DNA of 33,433 nt from an uncultured Clostridia bacterium (GCA_937901125.1 CALCGT010000022.1:1-33433); one strand, 5' to 3'. Shown: positions 1 to 7,557, numbered from the stretch's first letter. Made by a program: numbers and translations. The notes: generated by a model not told the origin, from the sequence alone.

Positions 1-54
1 CCTAAACTGGCTGAAGCTGTAAGAAAATACAAAGCAGCAAAAGCAAACAGCTAA
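1..54 (+). CDS. 3' end of an unidentified gene
   Basis: Frame 1 is open from the window edge and ends at TAA 52-54. The last 17 residues are PKLAEAVRKYKAAKANS, a basic, helix-prone tail. It is not the usual C-terminus of EF-Tu or EF-G, which often lie upstream of rpsJ. A strong terminator follows 21 bases later, so this is the last gene of its transcript. Too little is visible to name the product. Confidence 0.6.
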   Translation, partial: PKLAEAVRKYKAAKANS

Positions 55-75
55 TGAAAAGATAATTGGCCTTTT

Positions 76-102
76 AAGGACTCCTTTCGGGAGTCCTTTT
101 TT
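76..102 (+). terminator. Rho-independent terminator
   Basis: A 9-bp stem AAGGACTCC (76-84) and GGAGTCCTT (90-98) closes a 5-nt loop and runs into six T residues (97-102). It ends the transcript of the partial gene at the window start and isolates the orphan gene at 284. Confidence 0.93.
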
Positions 103-180
103 GCTATAAAGCGCTTGAGGTGTAATTACATGAGTAAAGTGAAGTCTTACGAGTGTTTCCATAACAATGCCACTCATCTT

Positions 181-240
181 TCTTACAAAAATCTTACGAG
201 TTTTTTAGAGGTGTTTCTTCTATATAATATATGCTACAAT
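181..240 (+). promoter_or_regulatory. Promoter with 11-bp tandem repeat
   Basis: A TATAAT lies at 223-228, with a second possible -10, TACAAT, at 235-240. No good -35 hexamer stands 17 bp upstream. Instead two direct repeats starting TCTTAC occupy 181 and 192, exactly 11 bp apart, and the second abuts the expected -35. A further TCTTACGAGT copy lies at 145. Tandem repeats one helical turn apart next to a poor -35 are typical of activation by OmpR-family response regulators. The regulator is unknown. A near-identical element occurs on the minus strand at 18883-18904. Confidence 0.5.
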
Positions 241-283
241 AGAAGCAGATAAAGCGCAGTGAAATGAGAGGGGGGGCGAAACT

Positions 284-1570
284 ATGCAGAACATGAAAGA
301 AGCGTTGCGGGTGCGGGCGGAGCTGGTCCTTTGGTGCGGGCGAAAAGCAGTGCATCAGCCGAGACTGGAATCTTTGCGGAGTAAATATATTCTGGAACAG
401 GACAATGTGAACCGTTTGCAGAGGGGGATTTTCTCCAAGCTGAAAGAAGACTATGAAGAAAAACTGGAAAAAGAAAAAAAGGAAGCGGCATCGGCAAAGG
501 CAGAACTGGATCGCATGACAGAATTGATGAAGATTGCGGATCAAAAGCTGCCCGTTCTGGAATTGCAGGCCAAGACGTATCAGGATTTTTGGGAAACAGC
601 GGAGACATCTATTTTGAGTGGGGATGAGAAAACATTACTGGATTGGTGTCAGCAGGCGGAGACTTGCCTGAGACTGGAGAAGGAGACGAATCTCTGTATT
701 GTGGATTTGAAGGAAAAACAGGAGGATTCATTCGTCGGTCCGGGCGCTTACGAACAATCAATGCTTTTGCTGCAAAGTCAGATTGACAGACTTTGGGCAG
801 CGGCGGAGGTGTTTTTGAAGGAAGTGGAAGAAACAGTAGATAGAGGGAAACATAGCTTACGCTTTTTGGAAATTGGAGAATCAGAATTGGCGAGAGTCTC
901 CAGGCATTGGAGTGCTATGGAAGAAATCGGACGAGAAATGAAAGTTCATAATACGCTTTTTGAAATGGAAGGTGATTTGCGGAAGCTGCAGGAACAATTT
1001 GGCGTTGTATTTGAGGATTTAGCAGAAGAGGGAGAAGTGCTTTTGCAGAGAATTGGCAGAGGTGAAAGTCATGTCTGTAAAATGGACGAGGGATTTGTGC
1101 AGGAAGAAATACAGATAAGAGATCTGGAAGTAGAAAAAGATCCTTCTATTATAATGCCATATGGTGAAGGTGGTTTGTTTGATCAGGTGGATTTGACCAA
1201 GGAAAAGGAGCGTGTGTTGTTTGACTTGGATTTGTTAAAGGAGGAATTTGTTCAAAACGTGGCATCGGCGGATGGCACGATGTTGGGAAAAAGCTTGCTG
1301 CATCGAAATGGCGATATGGATGAGAAGTTGGATCATCTCAGTAGCTGGGAAAGAGCGTTGCGGGAATGGCAGCAGGATTTGAAGCAGTATCGGAAAAATG
1401 CAGGGAACTTCCCCTGTGGGTTGGATAGATATGAATTGCTGGAAAAGAAGATATGGCAGTATACGGAAGAGGATAGTGCAGCATTGCAGAGAGTTTATCG
1501 GGAACATATGCAGGATACGGCAGAACGATTGGAACCGGCAGAGAAGCAGATCCGAGCTTATGAGAGATGA
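284..1570 (+). CDS. Coiled-coil protein of unknown function
   Basis: This 428-residue protein starts at ATG 284 behind a G-rich ribosome binding site (gagaggggggg). I do not recognise a family. It is highly charged and almost entirely heptad-like helix: a long Glu/Lys stretch near residues 45-95, a second helical block near 160-260, and a third from about 300 to the end. There is no signal peptide or membrane segment, so a cytoplasmic structural or scaffold role is possible but unproven. It is monocistronic, between a terminator and the S10 promoter. Its codon use (many GAG, GCG, TTG) is unlike the ribosomal genes that follow. The tandem-repeat promoter suggests regulated expression. Confidence 0.75.
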   Translation: MQNMKEALRVRAELVLWCGRKAVHQPRLESLRSKYILEQDNVNRLQRGIFSKLKEDYEEKLEKEKKEAASAKAELDRMTELMKIADQKLPVLELQAKTYQDFWETAETSILSGDEKTLLDWCQQAETCLRLEKETNLCIVDLKEKQEDSFVGPGAYEQSMLLLQSQIDRLWAAAEVFLKEVEETVDRGKHSLRFLEIGESELARVSRHWSAMEEIGREMKVHNTLFEMEGDLRKLQEQFGVVFEDLAEEGEVLLQRIGRGESHVCKMDEGFVQEEIQIRDLEVEKDPSIIMPYGEGGLFDQVDLTKEKERVLFDLDLLKEEFVQNVASADGTMLGKSLLHRNGDMDEKLDHLSSWERALREWQQDLKQYRKNAGNFPCGLDRYELLEKKIWQYTEEDSAALQRVYREHMQDTAERLEPAEKQIRAYER

Positions 1571-1613
1571 GAAAAAGAGTGTATTGTATATAATACGAAA
1601 TAAGGGGATTGCC

Positions 1614-1656
1614 TTGTCGGAGCAATGAGATAAAAATGTCTCTGTATTGCGGACAA
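1614..1656 (+). other. Stem-loop downstream of the coiled-coil gene
   Basis: TTGTC (1614-1618) can pair with GACAA (1652-1656), GCAAT (1622-1626) with ATTGC (1646-1650), and GAGA (1627-1630) with TCTC (1639-1642) around an 8-nt loop. GCAAT could instead pair with ATTGC at 1609-1613. No T-run follows, so it is not a standard terminator. It may protect or end the upstream mRNA. The rest of 1571-1809 is AT-rich with nothing else recognised. Confidence 0.4.
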
Positions 1657-1809
1657 AACATCGGAAATAGTATGATTGGTTTTGACTAACTTTTTATCGT
1701 TTGCTTTCCTTCTAAAATTATTGTGCAATTTGTTTAAGGTTGGGTGAAAAGCAGGCTTGAATTTTTATCGGAAATAAAAGAAAAAGTTGAAAAAAATGAG
1801 AAAAAACAC

Positions 1810-1838
1810 TTGCATTCTCTGTCTTTATCCTTTATAAT
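1810..1838 (+). promoter_or_regulatory. Main S10 operon promoter
   Basis: TTGCAT (1810-1815) and TATAAT (1833-1838) are separated by 17 bp, a near-consensus housekeeping sigma promoter. Transcription should begin near 1845, giving a 5' leader of about 250 nt before rpsJ. It is the only strong promoter recognised ahead of the 16-kb ribosomal cluster. Confidence 0.88.
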
Positions 1839-1844
1839 ATTAAC

Positions 1845-2078
1845 TGTTGTGACATAGAGTGTTGATACGGAAGGTTGCCGAAAGCTGATGAATCAAGGGC
1901 TTGAGGGTTTTTCCGAGGAGCGATGTCCAGTTCAAAGAAACCGGGCGACAAGGTCACTGTACTGAATATTTTGGGTTTAACTTACCGACAGGGTAAGTTT
2001 GCGTATCTGACGTTGCTGGATACACCCGGATGAGTGTGCAGTCACCACTTGTCGTGCTGAAGTCAAATAGTACGAAAA
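1845..2078 (+). promoter_or_regulatory. Structured 5' leader of the S10 operon
   Basis: A long-range helix is visible: 1946-1952 (CGACAAG) with 2048-2054, 1953-1954 with 2044-2045, and 1956-1962 with 2036-2042. This is about 16 pairs with one C-C mismatch and a 2-nt bulge. It encloses a hairpin with stem CTTACC/GGTAAG (1981-1997) and another with GTATC/GATAC (about 2003-2022), so a three-way junction is likely. In E. coli L4 binds the S10 leader and represses the operon, and a similar role here is inference. There is no U-run, so translational control or antitermination fits better than a simple attenuator. Confidence 0.55.
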
Positions 2079-2094
2079 GGAGGGGACTTTTTTT

Positions 2095-2409
2095 ATGGCT
2101 AATCCCAAAATCAGAATCAGTCTCAAAGCTTACGATCACAAATTGATCGACCAGTCTGCAGCGCAGATCATTGAAACAGCAAAGAAAACAGGTGCACAGA
2201 TCAGTGGCCCTATCCCTCTTCCCACAAAGAAGGAAGTTGTAACAATCATCAGAGCGGTGCATAAATACAAAGACTCTCGTGAACAGTTCGAAATGAGAAC
2301 ACACAAGAGACTGATCGATATTCTGAGCCCTACACCCAAGACAGCAGACGCGCTGAGCCGTCTGGATCTGCCCGCAGGCGTAGACATTACACTGAAAGTG
2401 ATGAAATAA
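2095..2409 (+). CDS. rpsJ: 30S ribosomal protein S10 (uS10)
   Basis: The product has 104 residues, the normal family length, opening with PKIRISLKAYDHKLIDQSA and carrying the conserved IRAVHKYKDSREQFEMRTHKRLI block. S10 sits in the 30S head and also acts with NusB in transcription antitermination. It is the first gene of the S10 operon, behind an AAGGAGG site 10 bases upstream of ATG. An unusually long gap separates it from rplC. Confidence 0.98.
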   Translation: MANPKIRISLKAYDHKLIDQSAAQIIETAKKTGAQISGPIPLPTKKEVVTIIRAVHKYKDSREQFEMRTHKRLIDILSPTPKTADALSRLDLPAGVDITLKVMK

Positions 2410-2606
2410 TCAATGGTAACCTACTCAGCAACGAGCCGAAAGATTATTTTTTAACTTTAATAAAAGAAAAACATCCAAAAAGCTGGTTTATATAAGATAA
2501 AGAAGTAACAGAGAAAGTTACAACTCTTATATGACTAGAATGATTACCTTAATATCCGAAAGGATGAGAGGCAATCCGCTGTAGAAAATTTAGGAGGTGC
2601 AACGAA
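2410..2606 (+). other. Long rpsJ-rplC spacer
   Basis: These 197 bp hold no convincing ORF. A short hairpin GTAAC/GTTAC lies at 2505-2521. AT-rich TATATAAGATAAA sequence at 2490-2502 resembles a -10 but has no matching -35. The region ends in the rplC ribosome binding site (AGGAGG). A processing site or weak internal promoter is possible. Neither is shown by the sequence alone. Confidence 0.4.
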
Positions 2607-3236
2607 ATGAAAAAGGCGATCATCGCTAAGAAAATTGGTATGACACAGGTTTTCACAGAAAACGGTGCGCTGGTACCAGTTACAGTTCTTGAAGCAGGCC
2701 CCTGCGTTGTTATCCAGAAAAAAACAATGGAAAACGACGGCTACGAAGCAATTCAGGTTGGTTTCGCTGAAGCAAAAGAAAGAAAAGTAAACAAACCCAT
2801 GAAGGGGCATTTCACAAAAGCAGGCGTAGCTGCTAAGAAATATGTAAAAGAATTCAGACTGGAAGATGCAGCTAACTACGAAGTTGGCGCTGAAATCAAA
2901 GCTGATGTATTCGCAGCAGGCGACAAAGTAGACGCAAGCGGCGTTTCCAAAGGTAAAGGTTTCCAGAGTACAATCAAGAGATACAACGCACAGAGAGGTC
3001 CCATGGGTCATGGTTCCAAATCTCACAGAGTTGTAGGTTCTATGGGTTCTTCCGCTACACCCAGCCGTGTTAAAAAAGGCAAAAGAATGCCTGGTCACAT
3101 GGGCGCAGCTAACGTGACAATCCAGAATCTTGAAATCGTACGTGCAGATGCAGAAAAGAACCTGCTGCTGATCAAGGGCGCAGTTCCCGGTCCTAAAGGT
3201 TCCATTCTGGTAATCAAAGACAGCGTAAAGGCTTGA
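2607..3236 (+). CDS. rplC: 50S ribosomal protein L3 (uL3)
   Basis: The 209-residue protein begins MKKAIIAKKIGMTQVF, the L3 signature. It carries the conserved loop region GPMGHGSKSHRVVGSMGSSATPSRV near residues 131-155, which in the family reaches toward the peptidyl transferase centre and includes the residue methylated in E. coli (there Gln, here not obviously present). L3 is an early 23S assembly protein. It starts at ATG 2607 behind AGGAGG and is 27 bp from rplD. Confidence 0.98.
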   Translation: MKKAIIAKKIGMTQVFTENGALVPVTVLEAGPCVVIQKKTMENDGYEAIQVGFAEAKERKVNKPMKGHFTKAGVAAKKYVKEFRLEDAANYEVGAEIKADVFAAGDKVDASGVSKGKGFQSTIKRYNAQRGPMGHGSKSHRVVGSMGSSATPSRVKKGKRMPGHMGAANVTIQNLEIVRADAEKNLLLIKGAVPGPKGSILVIKDSVKA

Positions 3237-3263
3237 TAAACTTTACGAAAGGAGGAAACTAAC

Positions 3264-3884
3264 ATGGCAAATGTTGCAGTATTAAATATGGCAGGCGCTC
3301 AGGTAGGCACAATTGAGCTGAATGACGCTATTTTCGGTATTGAAGCAAATGAACATGTGATGCACCTGGCTGTAGTACAGTATCTGGCAAACCAGAGACA
3401 GGGCACACAGAGCACAAAAACACGCGCTGAAGTTCGTGGCGGTGGTAGAAAACCTTACAGACAGAAAGGTACAGGCAGAGCAAGACAGGGCTCCATCCGT
3501 TCTCCTCAGTGGGTTGGCGGTGGCGTAGTATTCGCTCCCAAGCCCAGAGACTACTCCTTCAAACTGAACAAGAAAGTAAAAAGACTGGCACTGCAGTCCG
3601 CACTTTCCACAAAGGTTGCTGAAGGCAAAATCATCGTTCTGGATGAACTGACACTGTCTGAAGTTAAGACAAAAGAAATGGCAAAAGTTCTGGAAAACAT
3701 CAAATGCGACAACGCACTGATCGTTATGGACGGTACAAACACAAACGTAATGCTGTCCGCTAGAAACATTCCCACAGTTAAGACAGCTTCTGTAAGCACA
3801 ATCAATGTTTACGATCTGCTGAAATACAACACACTGGTTGTAACAAAAGAAGCAGTAGAAAAAATCCAGGAGGTGTACGCATAA
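3264..3884 (+). CDS. rplD: 50S ribosomal protein L4 (uL4)
   Basis: The protein has 206 residues. The tunnel-loop region is clear near residues 45-95, with GTQSTKTRAEVRGGGRKPYRQKGTGRARQGS. L4 lines the narrowest part of the exit tunnel, and its loop mutations give macrolide resistance in other bacteria. In E. coli L4 also represses the S10 operon, which makes it the candidate ligand of the leader at 1845-2078. The ATG follows AAAGGAGG. The stop TAA shares a base with the rplW ATG. Confidence 0.98.
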   Translation: MANVAVLNMAGAQVGTIELNDAIFGIEANEHVMHLAVVQYLANQRQGTQSTKTRAEVRGGGRKPYRQKGTGRARQGSIRSPQWVGGGVVFAPKPRDYSFKLNKKVKRLALQSALSTKVAEGKIIVLDELTLSEVKTKEMAKVLENIKCDNALIVMDGTNTNVMLSARNIPTVKTASVSTINVYDLLKYNTLVVTKEAVEKIQEVYA

Positions 3885-4183
3885 TGGCTGATCTGAAATT
3901 TTACGATGTAATCGAAAGACCCGTAATCACAGAAAACAGTATGTCTGTACTGGATGAAAAGAAATATACTTTCATCGTACACCCTGAAGCAACAAAAGCT
4001 CAGATCAAAGATGCTGTTGAAAAAATGTTCGAAGGCGCTAAAGTAGCTTCCGTAAATACAATGAACTACGATGGCAAACCCAAGAGAAGAGGCATGTTCT
4101 TTGGTAAAACAAAGAAATATAAAAAAGCAGTTGTGAAACTGACAGCTGACAGCAAAGACATCGAAATCTTCATGGGCATGTAA
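3884..4183 (+). CDS. rplW: 50S ribosomal protein L23 (uL23)
   Basis: This 99-residue protein contains the family's opening DVIERPVITENS and the rRNA-binding segment NTMNYDGKPKRRGMFFGKTKKYKKAVVKL. L23 lies at the tunnel exit and docks trigger factor and SRP. Its ATG overlaps the rplD stop (TAATG), so translation is coupled, with the binding site (ccaggaggtg) inside rplD. A 170-bp structured gap follows instead of the usual short spacing to rplB. Confidence 0.98.
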   Translation: MADLKFYDVIERPVITENSMSVLDEKKYTFIVHPEATKAQIKDAVEKMFEGAKVASVNTMNYDGKPKRRGMFFGKTKKYKKAVVKLTADSKDIEIFMGM

Positions 4184-4353
4184 GCGATGAAAGTCCTGGA
4201 AAGGGGCTGCACCCCAAGGTAAACTGGTTTGCGGGGGCAGGCAGATATTTGACAGGCGAATAACGAATTTTTGAGCAGAAGCTCGAAGCAGAAACTTGCA
4301 AAACACACGGAAACGTGTAGACGATATAAATCCGAAAGGAGTGGAAAAAAGAG
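4184..4353 (+). other. Structured rplW-rplB spacer
   Basis: Three compact hairpins are visible in 170 bp: GGGG/CCCC at 4202-4214 (loop CTGCA), a stem around GAGC-AGAA-GCTC near 4270-4287, and ACACG-GAAA-CGTGT at 4305-4318 with a GNRA-type tetraloop. No T-run follows any of them and no ORF is convincing. The rplB binding site AAAGGAG closes the region. RNA processing, stability control or r-protein binding are all possible. Confidence 0.45.
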
Positions 4354-5184
4354 ATGGCAATTAAGAGATACAAACCCTATACACCATCCAGAAGACACAT
4401 GACAGTGTCCGCATTCGATGAAATCACAAAATCCACGCCCGAAAAATCTCTGGTAGTACACCTGAGAAAAACTTCCGGCAGAAATAACCAGGGCAAATTG
4501 ACAGTACGTCACCACGGCGGCGGCGCAAAGATCAAATACAGACTGGTTGACTTCAAACGTAACAAAGACGGTATTCCTGCAACTGTAAAAGCAATCGAAT
4601 ACGATCCCAACAGAACCGCAAACATCGCTCTGATCGTATATGCAGACGGTGTAAAATCCTATATCTTGGCACCAGCAGGCCTGCAGGTTGGCGATCAGCT
4701 GATGAATGGTCCCGAAGCCGAAGTAAAACTGGGTAACACACTGCCTATGAGCAAAATCCCCGTTGGTGCTTCCATCCACAACATCGAAATGAAACCCGGC
4801 AAAGGCGGCCAGCTGGTTCGTTCCGCTGGTAACGTTGGTCAGCTGATGGCAAAAGAAGGCAAATACGCTACAGTAAAACTGCCTTCCGGCGAAATGAGAC
4901 TGCTGCCCATCGAATGCAGAGCTACAATCGGCCAGATCGGTAACACAGACCACGAACTGGTTCACATCGGTAAAGCTGGTAGAAAACGTCACATGGGCGT
5001 AAGACCTACAGTAAGAGGTTCCGTAATGAACCCTAACGATCACCCTCACGGTGGTGGTGAAGGTAGAGCACCCATCGGTCGTCCCGCACCTATGACACCT
5101 TGGGGCAAACCTGCAATGGGCTACAAGACAAGAAACAAACACAAAGCTTCCAACAAATATATCGTTCGCCGCAGAAACGGCTAA
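4354..5184 (+). CDS. rplB: 50S ribosomal protein L2 (uL2)
   Basis: A full-length protein of 276 residues. It begins MAIKRYKPYTPSRRHMTVS and contains the family hallmark HPHGGGEGRAPIGRP near residues 230-245, with the conserved histidine implicated in 50S peptidyl transferase function, then KTRNKHKASNKYIVRRR at the C-terminus. L2 is needed for subunit association and binds domain IV of 23S rRNA. The start is ATG 4354 after GAAAGGAG. Confidence 0.98.
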   Translation: MAIKRYKPYTPSRRHMTVSAFDEITKSTPEKSLVVHLRKTSGRNNQGKLTVRHHGGGAKIKYRLVDFKRNKDGIPATVKAIEYDPNRTANIALIVYADGVKSYILAPAGLQVGDQLMNGPEAEVKLGNTLPMSKIPVGASIHNIEMKPGKGGQLVRSAGNVGQLMAKEGKYATVKLPSGEMRLLPIECRATIGQIGNTDHELVHIGKAGRKRHMGVRPTVRGSVMNPNDHPHGGGEGRAPIGRPAPMTPWGKPAMGYKTRNKHKASNKYIVRRRNG

Positions 5185-5246
5185 TAGATCCGAATGTGCA
5201 TAAGGCGGCTTAGGCACAGATAGAAAAAATAAGGAGGATTAAATCA

Positions 5247-5531
5247 ATGAGCAGATCTTTGAAAAAAGGACCTTTCGCTGATGATCATCTGCTGAAGAAG
5301 ATCGACGCTATGAACGCAGCAGGCGAAAAGAACGTAATCAAAACATGGTCTCGTCGTTCTACAATCTACCCCGATATGATCGGTCACACAATCGCAGTTT
5401 ATGACGGCAGAAAACACGTGCCTGTATATATCACAGAAGACATGGTAGGCCACAAACTGGGCGAATTTGCACTGACAAGAACTTACAGAGGTCACGGCAA
5501 AGACGCAGAAAAGAAATCTAGAGTTCGCTAA
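5247..5531 (+). CDS. rpsS: 30S ribosomal protein S19 (uS19)
   Basis: The 94-residue product begins MSRSLKKGPFADDHLLKKID and holds the conserved KTWSRRSTIYPDMIGHTIAVYDGRKHVPV block followed by GHKLGEFALTRTYRGH. S19 sits in the 30S head, pairs with S13 and contacts the A-site tRNA region. The start is ATG 5247 behind AAGGAGG. Gene order and length are normal. Confidence 0.98.
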   Translation: MSRSLKKGPFADDHLLKKIDAMNAAGEKNVIKTWSRRSTIYPDMIGHTIAVYDGRKHVPVYITEDMVGHKLGEFALTRTYRGHGKDAEKKSRVR

Positions 5532-5561
5532 TTTATCCGATAACGAAAGGAGGTTTCGTTC

Positions 5562-5951
5562 ATGGCAAAAGGTCATAGAAGCCAAATCAAAAAAGAAAGA
5601 AACATTGCAACACAGGAAAAAAGACCTCATGCTACTGCTAAATATGTAGGCATCCCCGCTCCCAAGGCGAAAATCGTCCTGGATCAGATCAAAGGTAAGG
5701 ATGTTGCTACAGCAGCAGCAATGTTGAACTATAGCCCCAGACTGGCAGCAGAAATCATCGGTAAAGTACTGAAATCCGCTGTAGCTAACGCAGAAAACAA
5801 CCTGGGTATGGACGTAAGCAAACTGTATGTGGAAGAAGTAAGTGCAGATCAGGGCCCTACAATGAAGAGAATTCGCCCCAGAGCACAGGGCAGAGCATAT
5901 CGCATTCTGAAGAGATCTTGCCATATTTCCATCATTCTCAATGAGAGATAA
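5562..5951 (+). CDS. rplV: 50S ribosomal protein L22 (uL22)
   Basis: At 129 residues it is slightly longer than the common 110, mainly through a basic N-terminal extension (MAKGHRSQIKKERNIATQEK). The core has ATAKYVGIPAPKAKIVLDQIKGK and the tunnel beta-hairpin DQGPTMKRIRPRAQGRAYRI, which reaches into the exit tunnel and is the macrolide-resistance loop in other species. The start is ATG 5562 behind AAAGGAGG. rpsC follows after 11 bp. Confidence 0.97.
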   Translation: MAKGHRSQIKKERNIATQEKRPHATAKYVGIPAPKAKIVLDQIKGKDVATAAAMLNYSPRLAAEIIGKVLKSAVANAENNLGMDVSKLYVEEVSADQGPTMKRIRPRAQGRAYRILKRSCHISIILNER

Positions 5952-5962
5952 GGAGGTACGAA

Positions 5963-6607
5963 ATGGGACAGAAAGTTAACCCTCATGGTTTAAGAGTAGG
6001 TATCATCAAAGATTGGGATGCAAAATGGTATGCAGATAAAGACTTTGCTGATAACCTGGTAGAAGACGTTAAAATCAGAAAATTCATCAAAAAGAGACTG
6101 TACGATGCAGGCGTTTCCAAGATTGCCATCGAAAGAACAGCAGGCAGAGTAAAAATCAGTGTTCATACAGCAAAACCCGGTATCGTTATCGGTAAAAACG
6201 GTGCATCTATCGAAGCACTGAAAGCTGAACTGCAGAAAATGACAGCACACAAAGTAGCTGTTAACATCGAAGAAATCAAGAGACCTGAACTGGATGCTCA
6301 GCTGGTTGCTGAAAACATTGCTCTGCAGCTGGAAAACCGTGTGACATTCCGTCGTGCGATGAAACAGGCTATGGGCAGAACAATGAAGTTCGGTGCAAAG
6401 GGTATCAAAACAATGGTAAGCGGTCGTTTGGGCGGTGCTGATATCGCTCGTGGCGAATCCTACCACGAAGGTACAATCCCCCTTCAGACACTGCGTGCAG
6501 ACATCGACTATGGCTTTGCTGAAGCAGATACAACATACGGCAAACTGGGCGTAAAGGTTTGGATCTACAAAGGCGAAGTACTTCCTGTAAAGAATAACAA
6601 AAAGTAA
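5963..6607 (+). CDS. rpsC: 30S ribosomal protein S3 (uS3)
   Basis: This is a 214-residue S3. It starts MGQKVNPHGLRVGIIKDWDAKWYADK and has a KH domain around IVIGKNGASIEALK (residues 73-86). The C-terminal domain includes GADIARGESYHEGTIPLQTLRADIDYGFAEA. S3 forms the mRNA entry pore with S4 and S5 and takes part in mRNA unwinding. The stop of rplV overlaps its AAGGAGG binding site, so the two are translationally close. Confidence 0.98.
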   Translation: MGQKVNPHGLRVGIIKDWDAKWYADKDFADNLVEDVKIRKFIKKRLYDAGVSKIAIERTAGRVKISVHTAKPGIVIGKNGASIEALKAELQKMTAHKVAVNIEEIKRPELDAQLVAENIALQLENRVTFRRAMKQAMGRTMKFGAKGIKTMVSGRLGGADIARGESYHEGTIPLQTLRADIDYGFAEADTTYGKLGVKVWIYKGEVLPVKNNKK

Positions 6608-6624
6608 GGAGGCGCTGAAGAATC

Positions 6625-7062
6625 ATGTTAATGCCTAAAAGAGTAAAACATCGTAAACAGCAGAGAGGCAAAATGAGAGGCCGTGCATATAGAGGCAACA
6701 AAGTAACATACGGCGATTTCGGTATCATGGCGATGGAACCCACATGGATCACATCCAACCAGATCGAAGCAGCTCGTGTTGCTATGACAAGACATATCAA
6801 ACGTGGCGGTGACGTTTGGATCAAAGTATTCCCCGATAAACCTGTATCCGCAAAACCTATCGGTACTCGTATGGGTTCCGGTAAAGGCGCTCCTGAATAT
6901 TGGGTAGCGGTAGTAAAACCCGGCAGAGTAATGTTCGAAATCGGTGGCGTAGAAGAAGAAAAAGCAAGAGAAGCACTGAGACTGGCAATCCACAAACTGC
7001 CTATCAAGTGCAAAATCGTATCCAAAGCTGAAGCAGAAGAAATGGCAGGTGAACATCAGTGA
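6625..7062 (+). CDS. rplP: 50S ribosomal protein L16 (uL16)
   Basis: The 145-residue protein begins MLMPKRVKHRKQQRGKMRG, the typical L16 start. It contains the conserved RVAMTRHIKRGGDVWIKVFPDKPVSAKPIGTRMGSGKGAPEYWVAVVKPG block. L16 binds near the A-site tRNA elbow and is a late 50S assembly protein. The AGGAGG at the end of rpsC is about 12 bases upstream of ATG 6625, a slightly long spacing. The last codons overlap the GTG start of rpmC by 4 bp. Confidence 0.98.
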   Translation: MLMPKRVKHRKQQRGKMRGRAYRGNKVTYGDFGIMAMEPTWITSNQIEAARVAMTRHIKRGGDVWIKVFPDKPVSAKPIGTRMGSGKGAPEYWVAVVKPGRVMFEIGGVEEEKAREALRLAIHKLPIKCKIVSKAEAEEMAGEHQ

Positions 7063-7268
7063 AAACAAAAGGTTATGTAAATGAATTGATGGGCAAAACT
7101 GCAGATGAATTACAGAAGGACCTTGTTTCCGCTAAGAAAGAGCTGTTCAACCTGAGATTCCAGAACGCTACAAATCAGCTGGACAACACAGCAAGAATCA
7201 AGGAAGTTCGTAAGAACATCGCAAGAATCCAGACAATCATCACAAAGAAAGCAAGAGAAGCAAAATAA
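7059..7268 (+). CDS. rpmC: 50S ribosomal protein L29 (uL29)
   Basis: A GTG start at 7059 overlaps the rplP stop (GTGA), giving a 69-residue two-helix protein with the family pattern LQKDLVSAKKELFNLRFQNATNQLDN and RIKEVRKNIARIQTII. L29 lies at the tunnel exit beside L23. Translation is probably coupled to rplP because the nearest Shine-Dalgarno-like sequence (gcaggtg) is weak. Confidence 0.97.
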   Translation: MKTKGYVNELMGKTADELQKDLVSAKKELFNLRFQNATNQLDNTARIKEVRKNIARIQTIITKKAREAK

Positions 7269-7302
7269 TAGATATTCCGTTCGTTGAAAGGAGGAAATCA
7301 TC

Positions 7303-7557
7303 GTGGAAAGAAATCTTCGTAAAACTAGAATCGGTAGAGTAGTTAGCGACAAGATGGACAAAACAATCGTTGTTGCTGTTGAAGATAAAGTAAAACACCC
7401 TCTGTATGGCAAAATCGTTAACAGAACATACAAACTGAAAGCTCATGACGAAAACAACGAATGCGGTATCGGCGATCGTGTTAAAGTTATGGAAACAAGA
7501 CCTCTGTCCAAAGATAAAAGATGGAGACTTGTAAGCATCATCGAAAAAGCAAAATAA
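7303..7557 (+). CDS. rpsQ: 30S ribosomal protein S17 (uS17)
   Basis: GTG 7303 follows AAAGGAGG by 8 bases and starts an 84-residue OB-fold protein. It has the S17 motifs RKTRIGRVVSDKMDKTIVVAVE and GDRVKVMETRPLSKDKRWRLV. S17 is a primary 16S-binding protein of the 30S body. Its length is normal. Confidence 0.98.
   Translation: MERNLRKTRIGRVVSDKMDKTIVVAVEDKVKHPLYGKIVNRTYKLKAHDENNECGIGDRVKVMETRPLSKDKRWRLVSIIEKAK

Noticed and set aside
1398..1628. 76-codon plus-strand frame inside the end of the coiled-coil gene
   Set aside because: It lies in another frame of a good gene, lacks a binding site, and has no recognisable features.
1885..1945. CTGATGA followed by GAAAC, resembling a hammerhead ribozyme core, in the S10 leader
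   Set aside because: The segments after CTGATGA and before GAAA do not pair into a stem II, and no cleavage-site arm is visible.
1923..2033. 36-codon ORF in the S10 leader
   Set aside because: The Shine-Dalgarno-like GAGGAG is only 2 bases from the ATG, and the same bases form the long leader helix, which explains them better.
4066..5217. 383-residue minus-strand open frame opposite rplB
   Set aside because: Same cause: it mirrors the biased codons of rplW and rplB and has no plausible protein features.
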